A DNA stretch of 11,846 nt from Lachnospiraceae bacterium UBA3826 (GTDB taxonomy: Bacteria; Bacillota; Clostridia; Lachnospirales; Lachnospiraceae): positions 1 to 11,846 of the forward strand of contig DGII01000142.1 in assembly GCA_002393095.1 (NCBI GenBank). Reading direction: 5' to 3'. Shown here in pieces: positions 1 through 6,598 of the stretch. Every line of letters begins with the position of its first letter. Within the stretch, counting starts at the first letter, position 1. A model generated the notes under the pieces. It was not told where the DNA came from, searched no databases, and saw only the letters and a program-made list of their open reading frames with translations. The translations under genes and the position numbers were made by a program.

Positions 1-789
1 TGCCCTGAATAGCATATTGCAGGATGGACTTCTTCATATCCTCCGGGAACTTAGCATTGAACTGTTCCAGCTTCTCATAAGCCTCGGCATAGCGGTCAAT
101 ATACGGAAGAAGCTCCTCTATCTTGGCGACGATACGATGCTGTTCTCCAAGCGGTGGTAATGGTATCACTATTGCATCCCACAGTGCTCTATTAATTATA
201 GGGGTCGCTGTTCCTCCCGAGTTTTCCTTCATATAGACCTTAAAATAATAGCTATCTAAAATATAATAAACATACTTGCTATCAGATATTAAAGGATAAA
301 TAGAATTAATTTGCTGGTTAAATGTTACCTCTTTGTCAACCAAAGCACATTTTCCTATACTACCGCCTATACATACTTGTAATACAGAGTCTGCTGGGGT
401 AACACGACCATATTCTTTTCCTTCTTCGGAAAGCCCCTGATTATCATAGTTAACAACTCCATTTTGAATATCCCCAGGGCCCAAAAATGGAATACAATTT
501 CCAAAATACTCTGGATGAGATTTTTTTGGAGTATTTCCGGTTTGTGTTACTCCAACAGAACATACCCTTGCCCACTTCCAACTTTCCGGAATGTCGAAAG
601 GAATCTCGTCCTCTGAAATCTCGGCAAGAATCTTCTCTTTCTTTATCTTTCCTTCCTTGATCAGTTTCTGCTTCTCTACCTGTATCTTCTGATACAGTTC
701 TTCCGCCGCCCCTCTTCCGGTCTCTGCTCCACAAGTTTTCCCTGTATAGCCATCTGGAGGATACTTGCTTTTAATTGTTCAGGTGTCAT
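1..789 (-). pseudogene. hsdS: Type I restriction-modification specificity subunit HsdS, N-terminal half, frameshifted and cut by the window edge
   Basis: HsdS is the DNA-recognition subunit of type I R-M enzymes. The ATG at 789 opens MTPEQLKASILQMAIQGK, a typical HsdS start, and overlaps the stop of the upstream nuclease gene (ATGA), so translation is probably coupled. After 27 codons the frame breaks: reading on gives a stop at 678-676 after 37 residues. The true frame resumes at about 706 (AEELYQKIQ) and runs open for 235 codons to base 1. It contains a target-recognition domain (FDIPESWKW, then TGNTPKKSHPEYFG, VLQVCIGGSIGK and TPIINRALWDAIVIPLPPLG) and a conserved central helix region (GEQHRIVAKIEELLPYIDRY to MKKSILQYAIQG). 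One missing base next to the GGGG at 712-709 explains the break. The second recognition domain should lie left of the window. The gene may be a real pseudogene, an on/off variant or a sequencing error. Confidence 0.85.
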
Positions 790-1817
790 TGCTCATCCTC
801 CATCTTGGAATGTGTACTGATAAAGAACTGCTTCTGGCGCTCGATCTCCTGCTGCAGTTCCTCCTGTGTAGGCATAAATGCCATATATTTCGCCGCAAAC
901 AGCCTATCATTATCATTCAGCACGGAATACTTCGCTATCGTGCTATCAGTGTCCGTGCATAGCAGCACACCCACTGTCGGATTATCATTTTCATCCTTGA
1001 TGGTATCATCATACATGCGGACATACATATCAATCTGACCGATATCCTGGTGAGACAACTTGTGAGTTTTCAGTTCAAACAGAACGAAACATTTCATCCT
1101 GTAATTATAAAAAACCAGGTCGATATAAAAATCACCCGTCTCTGTTACGATATGCTTCTGGCGCTCCACAAAGGCAAACCCCTTGCCAAGCTCCATGATG
1201 AACTTTTCCAGATTGTCGATAAGTGCCTGCTCAAGCTGCGACTCGTTATAATCCGAATTGTTATGAAATCCCAAAAACTCAGCGACCACCGGACTCTTGA
1301 TATACTCCAACGGATCTGCTTTTTCGGATATAGTCTTGTTTAAAGGGAGTCCTTTTCTCTGGTTGGATAATAACCTTTCGTAATACTGCGTTGATATATT
1401 ACGATCCAGTTCCCTGGTGCTCCACTGCTGTTCGGAAGCCTCCCTGATATACCATTCCCTTGATTCCTGCGATGCAACTGCCAGTACCCGCCTGAAATGG
1501 GTCCATGTCAGATTGTGAACGCACGCGTTCACAATCTCATAATCACGGAAACAGATATAAAACTTACGATAATAATCGAGGTTTCTCTTGCTGAACGCAT
1601 TTCCGTATTCTTTTGTCAGCTCGTCCGAAAGCTGACGGATCAGACGTTTTCCATAGTCAGCCCTATCCTGTCCGTGCTGTTCTTCCTCTACGATCTTTTT
1701 CCCGATATTCCAGTATGTCTGCACCGCAATGCTGTTTACAGCACCAAAAGCAGCGTATCTGCTCTCGTCAATGATCCGGCGAATATCATTTACAATATTA
1801 TTCTGCAATTCATCCAT
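786..1817 (-). CDS. DUF1016 / YhcG-type PD-(D/E)xK nuclease
   Basis: A 343-residue protein of the DUF1016 (YhcG) family, which combines an N-terminal helical DUF1016_N region with a C-terminal PD-(D/E)xK nuclease fold; members are often found inside type I R-M loci. Residues 1-165 look like the N-terminal domain (YWNIGKKIVEEEQ, YGKRLIRQLSDEL, FSKRNLDYYRKFY, LTWTHFRRVL). The nuclease domain follows, with an acidic pre-motif near 192-200 (ESQLEQALI), D233 in GDFYIDLVFYN, the E248-L-K250 motif in FVLFELK, and Q261 in IGQIDMYV, so the expected catalytic residues appear intact. I chose the ATG at 1817 because GGAGG lies 8 bases upstream. The GTG at 1826 is in frame but overlaps that ribosome site. 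Its stop overlaps the hsdS start by four bases. Its role in the cell is uncertain; DNA cleavage or a nuclease-linked helper function in DNA defence is the inference. Confidence 0.9.
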   Translation of the reverse strand: MDELQNNIVNDIRRIIDESRYAAFGAVNSIAVQTYWNIGKKIVEEEQHGQDRADYGKRLIRQLSDELTKEYGNAFSKRNLDYYRKFYICFRDYEIVNACVHNLTWTHFRRVLAVASQESREWYIREASEQQWSTRELDRNISTQYYERLLSNQRKGLPLNKTISEKADPLEYIKSPVVAEFLGFHNNSDYNESQLEQALIDNLEKFIMELGKGFAFVERQKHIVTETGDFYIDLVFYNYRMKCFVLFELKTHKLSHQDIGQIDMYVRMYDDTIKDENDNPTVGVLLCTDTDSTIAKYSVLNDNDRLFAAKYMAFMPTQEELQQEIERQKQFFISTHSKMEDEQ

Positions 1818-1856
1818 TCTGCTCACCTCCCGGCAAAAGCATACAATTCCAATAAT

Positions 1857-1885
1857 ATTATAAACTTTGCAGGGTGATAAATCTA
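1857..1885 (-). promoter_or_regulatory. Candidate promoter of the DUF1016-hsdS pair
   Basis: On the minus strand a perfect -10 TATAAT (1862-1857) has a weak -35 TAGATT (1885-1880) at 17-bp spacing. The -10 lies 39 bases upstream of the ATG at 1817, leaving a leader of about 30 nt. This fits the view that the nuclease and hsdS are transcribed separately from the thioesterase. The remainder of the gap (1886-1958) contains an 8-bp palindrome TGTGCACA at 1944-1951 and AT-rich sequence, but no convincing terminator. Confidence 0.45.
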
Positions 1886-1958
1886 TTTCAACATTTTTAG
1901 TTAATTAAAAGTCCCTTTCAGCATACATCACCCGTAACACGGTTGTGCACAGCGGTCA

Positions 1959-2357
1959 TTACAGCTTATATCCGGTGCCTACAGCAAGTGCTACAGCCCT
2001 TCCCGTATCATCGGATATACTTATATTAAATACCGATGTCGTTCTTCCGGACTTAACACACTCTGCTTTGGCGATAAGCCTGCTCCCTTTGGGCCGGCTT
2101 AAGAAGTTGATACTGACATCCAGTGCGGTTGTATACTTATGTATATGATTGGATAACACAGCCTGAGCAAAGTCAGCCAGAGTGAACATTACGCCACCCA
2201 TCACTCCGCCCATGGCATTCCTATGATCCTCCCTTATATCCATACTGCACACACAGCATTCTTCACTAAGCTCATCTATCGTTATCCCGTTCACCATAGC
2301 GAACTTATCACCTGCGAAGTATTCTCTCGCTTCCTCTATCGTATTAAACTGACCCAT
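1959..2357 (-). CDS. PaaI-family hotdog-fold thioesterase
   Basis: A 132-residue, soluble, single-domain protein, the normal length for the PaaI/YbgC-like hotdog thioesterases that hydrolyse acyl-CoA or aryl-CoA thioesters. The family core motif is clear at residues 45-63 (HRNAMGG, then VMGGVMFTLADFA). The catalytic-type Asn47 and Asp62 are kept, and the second half carries the expected strand pattern (TTALDVSINFLSRP, GSRLIAKAECVKSGRTTSVF). The usual His of the family HGG motif is Met53 here. That change is, from memory, common in clostridial members and need not abolish activity. The start has GGAGGA four bases upstream. The gene follows the xylosidase after 84 bp and may be separately expressed. 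The acyl substrate cannot be told from the sequence. Confidence 0.85.
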   Translation of the reverse strand: MGQFNTIEEAREYFAGDKFAMVNGITIDELSEECCVCSMDIREDHRNAMGGVMGGVMFTLADFAQAVLSNHIHKYTTALDVSINFLSRPKGSRLIAKAECVKSGRTTSVFNISISDDTGRAVALAVGTGYKL

Positions 2358-2408
2358 TTAATCCTCCATACCGTATACAAATCGCTGTATAACTATATAA
2401 ACTGTATA

Positions 2409-2428
2409 AAAATGAAATCACTCATTTT
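2409..2428 (-). terminator. Weak hairpin with T-run after the xylosidase gene
   Basis: AAAATGA (2409-2415) and TCATTTT (2422-2428) form a 7-bp inverted repeat with a 6-base loop. Read on the minus strand, it ends in TTTTT and lies 13-33 bases past the xylosidase stop. It is a plausible but weak intrinsic terminator, since only one of seven pairs is G-C. Between it and the thioesterase, CTGTATAA is repeated at 2385-2392 and 2402-2409 within AT-rich DNA that could also hold the thioesterase promoter, but no clear -35/-10 pair stands out. Confidence 0.3.
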
Positions 2429-2441
2429 CACACTATCCTTC

Positions 2442-4436
2442 TTATATAAAAGGTCCTGCAATCACCTTGCCGTCTCTCTTTTGACCGTTATAGTCAACAT
2501 CGAACACGATGTCCGTACCATCCGGATTCTCGAATCTCTCCTCAGGCTCGAATGCCATGCCCAAAGTATCCGTCTCTATAAGCTTTGCCTGCGGCAGATA
2601 TTGCATATAATCACTTTCAACCGAATATTTACCATCCTCACACTTTAGGGCGACATGTATGTCATGTGTCGTATCGACAGTACAGTCATCTTCTATATCA
2701 CAGGGCTTGGCGCCGTTGAAGAATACATTACCGCCTGTCCATACAGGCAGCGGCATATAGTACTTATCCCTTCCGTCCGCATCGCCCTCGCCGCAGTATC
2801 CCTCGAAGTAGCTCTTCCAAGTCTCCTCTCTCATATAGCCTGAGTAGCTTACGGTGCCTGCGATAAAGTTGGCATCATCCCACTCACCGTCCTTGTCATC
2901 CTTGCATATCTCCAAGAGTCCATCTCTTACCTTGGGCTGAATGAATACATTATTATAGAAGCGCACATCTCCGTGAAGTATAGACATAACACCTGTTATA
3001 TCAGTGCTGTGCGGCTTATGTATCGGAGTATATCTGGTCGAATCGTACTTGCTTGTTCCGTTCTTAACGCCTCTTCCGACTGCCGTAAGAGAGCCATAGA
3101 AGAGATTATGCACGAATGCCACGCCCTGCGTAGGTATCTTCACTGCACGCTCGGATAAGAATATATTGTTGTCAAAAAGCGCCGGTCCGTGTGCTATCTC
3201 TATGAACACATCCTCTCCGAGTCCCAACCCCTCCTTATTCTCCGGCTTAAGGAGATAGTCTCTTGCAAGGCAATTGTCGTGGAAGAGATTGCTGCTTATC
3301 CTCGTACCCTGCGTCTGCCAGTCAAGCCATATGCCTCTGACACAGTCATGAATATGATTATTCCTTATTATCACATCAATGGCTGCGTGAAGCTTGATAC
3401 CGCCTATCTCTGCTCCCGCCAGATTCCTCTTATTATTGATATGATGGATATGGTTATTCTCGATCACAGAGAATACACAGCCCAGGTTCCCCACTATACC
3501 CGTCTGACCGCAGTCATGGATATCGCAGTTGCGTACAATATGAGAGCCTATGGTCTCCTTGCTCCAGCCGTCAAGCTGAGCTATGAACGAACAGTCACGC
3601 TGGGTCTGGGCGCCATCCTTGTACTTTATCTTGGACCATTTATTATCATTATTCTGCTGCCTGTATTTACCAAGGGATATACCGGAGCACTTGGACTCAT
3701 ATATCTCACAGTCCTCTATCACCCAGCCCTTAGACCAGTGCGGACCTATCATCCCCTCCTGAAGCGCTGTGGGCGGAGCCCACTGTGTGGCAGCCTGACG
3801 CACGGTGAAGCCTGATAATGTGATATAATTCACATGCTCACTTACAGGCCAGAAGCAATGTGGTCTTACCGTTATCTCCGTGTTCGCCTTATTGGGGTCA
3901 ACACCTTGGAAATTCGCATATATCAGGGTACTGTCACTTTTTTCATCCTGACAGGTATACCATGTATGCAGAGTATACTCCCTGTCCCATGAGCCGTCAT
4001 AATACTCAGGTCTAAGCACCTTCTCAAGACTGTCCTGCTCATAGAATGACTTACCGTCTAAGAATACATCACCGGTGTGGGCAGGTGTACCCTGATTAAG
4101 CCAGTCGCCCCACACAAGAGTCGTATACGGGTTATGAGCGCCGAAGTAGGCATTGTCTATCTTAACCCTCCATACATCACCATCATAGTGCTCCCAGTTA
4201 TTGACAGTATCCGCGCCGGTTATCACCGCCTTAAGAGGCTCCTCGCTTCTGTACACTATCCGGTCGGCTTCAGTACCGGCATTTATGGGATTCACATCCT
4301 CTCTGTATATTCCCGCAGCGACTATGACCTCATCTCCGGGAAGAGCTGCGGTTGCTGCCTGACCTATCCTCTTATAAGGATGCTCTCTGCTTCCGTCACC
4401 GTTAGTTATCGCGTTACAATCCACATAGATCTTCAT
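2442..4436 (-). CDS. GH120-type beta-xylosidase, right-handed parallel beta-helix, cytoplasmic
   Basis: A 664-residue protein matching, from memory, the GH120 beta-xylosidase XylC of Thermoanaerobacterium saccharolyticum along most of its length. GH120 enzymes release xylose from the ends of short xylo-oligosaccharides with retention of configuration. Shared stretches include GDVFLDGKSFYE (122-133), YANFQGVDP (173-181), WAPPT (219-223), IGPHWSKGW (230-238), IGGIKLHAAIDV (344-355) and WLDWQTQGTR (370-379). The expected nucleophile is Asp372 and the acid/base is Glu413 (DVFIEIAHGP), equivalent to D382 and E405 of XylC. An insertion of about 18 residues (roughly 389-407) lies between them. Residues 1-50 are a DUF1565-like beta-helix cap. 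There is no signal peptide, so it should act inside the cell on imported oligosaccharides. The start has GGAGG seven bases upstream. It lies 25 bp after the histidine kinase with no terminator between. Confidence 0.9.
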   Translation of the reverse strand: MKIYVDCNAITNGDGSREHPYKRIGQAATAALPGDEVIVAAGIYREDVNPINAGTEADRIVYRSEEPLKAVITGADTVNNWEHYDGDVWRVKIDNAYFGAHNPYTTLVWGDWLNQGTPAHTGDVFLDGKSFYEQDSLEKVLRPEYYDGSWDREYTLHTWYTCQDEKSDSTLIYANFQGVDPNKANTEITVRPHCFWPVSEHVNYITLSGFTVRQAATQWAPPTALQEGMIGPHWSKGWVIEDCEIYESKCSGISLGKYRQQNNDNKWSKIKYKDGAQTQRDCSFIAQLDGWSKETIGSHIVRNCDIHDCGQTGIVGNLGCVFSVIENNHIHHINNKRNLAGAEIGGIKLHAAIDVIIRNNHIHDCVRGIWLDWQTQGTRISSNLFHDNCLARDYLLKPENKEGLGLGEDVFIEIAHGPALFDNNIFLSERAVKIPTQGVAFVHNLFYGSLTAVGRGVKNGTSKYDSTRYTPIHKPHSTDITGVMSILHGDVRFYNNVFIQPKVRDGLLEICKDDKDGEWDDANFIAGTVSYSGYMREETWKSYFEGYCGEGDADGRDKYYMPLPVWTGGNVFFNGAKPCDIEDDCTVDTTHDIHVALKCEDGKYSVESDYMQYLPQAKLIETDTLGMAFEPEERFENPDGTDIVFDVDYNGQKRDGKVIAGPFI

Positions 4437-4461
4437 TTTGCTTCCTCCTTATCTGTATCTG

Positions 4462-5778
4462 TCATACCTTCCTAAGCAGCAGCTTGACAGTGAAGCCGTT
4501 GTCATTATAGTACTCTGCGTCCCCGCCTTGCTTCTTCATATATAATCTCACAAGATAGAGCCCCAGTCCATAGCCCTCTTCATCCGTCGCATTACTTCCT
4601 CTGTAATACTTCTCCGCAAGAAGCGGCAGCTCCTCCTCAAAAGCTCCGGGACCGCTATCGGATATCAACACCTCTATAAAGCTAAGACTGCTCCCGTCCT
4701 CCTTAAGAATCCCCTCAGTCTCGCCGAAGCTTACGTGTATATCCGTTCCTGCGTACTTATGGGAATTGCCCACGATATTATCCAGAACCTGCTCCATCTT
4801 AAGTCTGTCCATATACACAAGGCAGGGCGGAATATGTCCGTCAAGGATTATTCTGCCGTATCCCTTAAGTGCGCTAATCATCTCTTCTATGAGAGTCGAT
4901 CTCTCCTCCTTCGGCTCCACCTCGATCTTCTCAAGCTCTTCAAGGGTGGCATGCATGACATTGGTTATTATGGATGATACCGTATCCGCTTTGACCGATA
5001 TCGTCTCTATCTTATCAAGCATATCATTTATAAGCTCATCATCCTCTGCGAAATCATCACCCATTTTTTGCTCTGTTTTTCGCTTAAGCTTAAGCTCCAT
5101 TAACTCACACGTTGCCTTGATGACAGCTATCGGAGTCCTTATATCGTGTCCGAGGTCCGTTACAAGCTCTTTTCTGGCTTTCTCAGCCTCCATCTCCCGT
5201 TCTCTGTAGGTCTTAAGTTCTTCCCTCATTATATCGAAGCCTTCCGCGAATTCGGTAAAAATAGCGCTTCGGTGCATCGGAAGGGCTTCGGTGAGATTGC
5301 CCTTGGCGATCTTCTCGGAGAATCTCTTAAGATCATCCATAGGTTTTATAACTGTGGAATATATTCCCAGAATAAGCATGATACCGCCCACGAACACCGC
5401 TTTCCACAGTGTCAGTGCGGCATTATAGAAATCCGTTCTTAAAGAATCATAATACTCATAGTTGTCAGACCATGCGACCTTACCTATGTATTTTCCATCC
5501 ACACACAGGTCTAGAACCAAGGCATTGTTCCTATAATATCCCGATAATTCGGGATCATCCAATTCCTTAGCTATAATTATATTACAATTATATTTTCTCT
5601 CTATCTCCTCTTCACCTATACCCAGAGCATAATCGGCTTCCACCATGTTAAGCGCGTCATTATAGTAGACTATATCGCGCTGCTTATAGTTATAATTTCT
5701 GTAGTATCTGATGAATACCAGTAACGATACCGCCATGAAGAGGATGAATAATACTATCCAGCTCTTGACCCTTTTCAT
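4462..5778 (-). CDS. Sensor histidine kinase of a two-component system
   Basis: A 438-residue membrane kinase. It has a transmembrane helix at 6-23, an extracytoplasmic sensor region of about 95 residues (24-120) without a recognised fold, a second transmembrane helix at about 122-143, a HAMP linker (IKPMDDLKRFSEKIAKGNL, 144-162), the phospho-accepting His211 in DLGHDIRTPI, an N box (NIVGNSHKYA, 334-343), a G1 box (DSGPG, 374-378) and a G2 box (GYGLGLYL, 402-409). All key catalytic motifs are present. The loop between the two dimerisation helices is longer than usual, with a charged stretch at about 232-250. The sizeable ectodomain separates it from the short-loop BceS-type sensors. It starts four bases after the response regulator stop, so the two are almost certainly co-translated. 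The stimulus is unknown; the neighbouring exporter suggests a peptide antibiotic or envelope stress, and the xylosidase a possible sugar signal. Confidence 0.95.
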   Translation of the reverse strand: MKRVKSWIVLFILFMAVSLLVFIRYYRNYNYKQRDIVYYNDALNMVEADYALGIGEEEIERKYNCNIIIAKELDDPELSGYYRNNALVLDLCVDGKYIGKVAWSDNYEYYDSLRTDFYNAALTLWKAVFVGGIMLILGIYSTVIKPMDDLKRFSEKIAKGNLTEALPMHRSAIFTEFAEGFDIMREELKTYREREMEAEKARKELVTDLGHDIRTPIAVIKATCELMELKLKRKTEQKMGDDFAEDDELINDMLDKIETISVKADTVSSIITNVMHATLEELEKIEVEPKEERSTLIEEMISALKGYGRIILDGHIPPCLVYMDRLKMEQVLDNIVGNSHKYAGTDIHVSFGETEGILKEDGSSLSFIEVLISDSGPGAFEEELPLLAEKYYRGSNATDEEGYGLGLYLVRLYMKKQGGDAEYYNDNGFTVKLLLRKV

Positions 5779-5782
5779 ACCC

Positions 5783-6502
5783 TTATACTTCCAGTATATA
5801 TCCCGTTCCCCATACAGTCCTTATATACTTTGGCTCATTGGGATCTTCCTCGATCTTTTCTCTGAGTTTCCTTATATGCACATTGAGAGTGCTGTCGCTG
5901 AAGAATGTATCTCCCCACACTTCATCGAATAACACCTCTTTCTTAACTATTGTATTCTTATGCCTGTACAGGCATTCAAGCAGTGAATACTCCTTAGCCT
6001 TAAGCCTGACCTTCTTATCCCCTATTATAGCGGACATAGTGGCGCCCTCAAGTGCGAATGCCAAGCCGTCCCGATCCTTATCCTCCGTATATCCCCTGTC
6101 ATTATCCGCTTCCTGTATAGAGGCGGAAGGGTAGGTCTGTCCGATCCTTTTAAGCATCACCTTGACCTTTGCCAAGAGAACGGACAGGGAGTACGGCTTC
6201 TTGACATAATCATCACCGCCTATTGACAGCGCTATCAGCACATCATCATCACTTTGTCTGGCACTGATAAAAAGAATGGGAAGCTGCATATTCTCACGCA
6301 GCTTCTTACATACATCAAAGCCGGACCCGTCTCCTAAATTGATATCCAGGAGCACCAGATCCACTGTATTGTCCTTGAAGAACTCATAGCAGGCTGCGCC
6401 GCTGCATACATACACGGTAGTCACATCGAACATCTTGAAATATTCCGCAGTCATCCTGGCAAGTTCTGTCTCATCATCAACGATCAGGCAATTATAATGC
6501 AT
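5783..6502 (-). CDS. OmpR/PhoB-family response regulator
   Basis: A 239-residue two-domain regulator. Its receiver domain (3-118) has the acidic pair D9-D10, phospho-acceptor Asp53 in VLLDINLGDGSG, switch residues Ser80 and Tyr99, and Lys102 in the KKP motif. The C-terminal winged-helix DNA-binding domain (about 148-238) shows the family pattern VRLKAKEYSLLECLYRHK, then the recognition helix DSTLNVHIRKLREKI and the wing IRTVWGTGYIL. A charged, probably flexible linker (about 122-146, DNDRGYTEDKDRDG) joins them. The ATG at 6502 is preceded by GAGG. It is the first gene of the group regulator, kinase, xylosidase, with its own promoter (6524-6557) and three phased direct repeats just upstream of it, which suggests autoregulation. 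Confidence 0.96.
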   Translation of the reverse strand: MHYNCLIVDDETELARMTAEYFKMFDVTTVYVCSGAACYEFFKDNTVDLVLLDINLGDGSGFDVCKKLRENMQLPILFISARQSDDDVLIALSIGGDDYVKKPYSLSVLLAKVKVMLKRIGQTYPSASIQEADNDRGYTEDKDRDGLAFALEGATMSAIIGDKKVRLKAKEYSLLECLYRHKNTIVKKEVLFDEVWGDTFFSDSTLNVHIRKLREKIEEDPNEPKYIRTVWGTGYILEV

Positions 6503-6523
6503 ATTCTACCTCATAATACAGTT

Positions 6524-6557
6524 ATTATACTATAATTCATCGCCGCTTGCCATCCAA
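6524..6557 (-). promoter_or_regulatory. Promoter of the two-component operon
   Basis: On the minus strand, -35 TTGGAT (6557-6552) and -10 TATAGT (6534-6529) are separated by exactly 17 bp. A second -10-like TATAAT (6529-6524) overlaps it. The response regulator ATG is about 27 bases further on. The fit to a sigma-A-type consensus is good at the -10 and fair at the -35, which leaves room for activator control by the adjacent repeats. Confidence 0.6.
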
Positions 6558-6567
6558 GGTTAGTATC

Positions 6568-6594
6568 TTATCCTAATATTATCCTGTATTATCC
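6568..6594 (-). promoter_or_regulatory. Three phased direct repeats, candidate response-regulator operator
   Basis: TTATCC on the plus strand (GGATAA on the minus) occurs at 6568-6573, 6579-6584 and 6589-6594, that is with steps of 11 and 10 bp, close to one helical turn. OmpR-family regulators bind such head-to-tail half-sites on one DNA face. The array ends 10 bp upstream of the -35 box of the regulator's own promoter, a usual activator or autoregulation position. The first repeat begins within a few bases of the permease stop, so this is the whole of the spare intergenic DNA. Confidence 0.45.
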
Positions 6595-6598
6595 CACA

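Noticed and set aside
450..734. A 94-codon minus-strand frame rich in Arg, Asp and Lys
   Set aside because: It runs out of frame through the HsdS recognition domain; the other frame carries the conserved HsdS sequence.
1908..1923. AT-only stem around TTTTAGTTAATTAAAA
   Set aside because: Five A-T pairs only, without a GC stem; not a credible terminator.
1944..1951. Palindrome TGTGCACA after the thioesterase stop
   Set aside because: Eight-base palindromes are expected by chance at this scale, and no promoter lies beside it in a meaningful position.
3189..3815. A 208-codon open frame on the plus strand
   Set aside because: It lies fully antisense to the beta-helix xylosidase, has no ribosome site or recognisable motif, and results from codon bias of the real gene.
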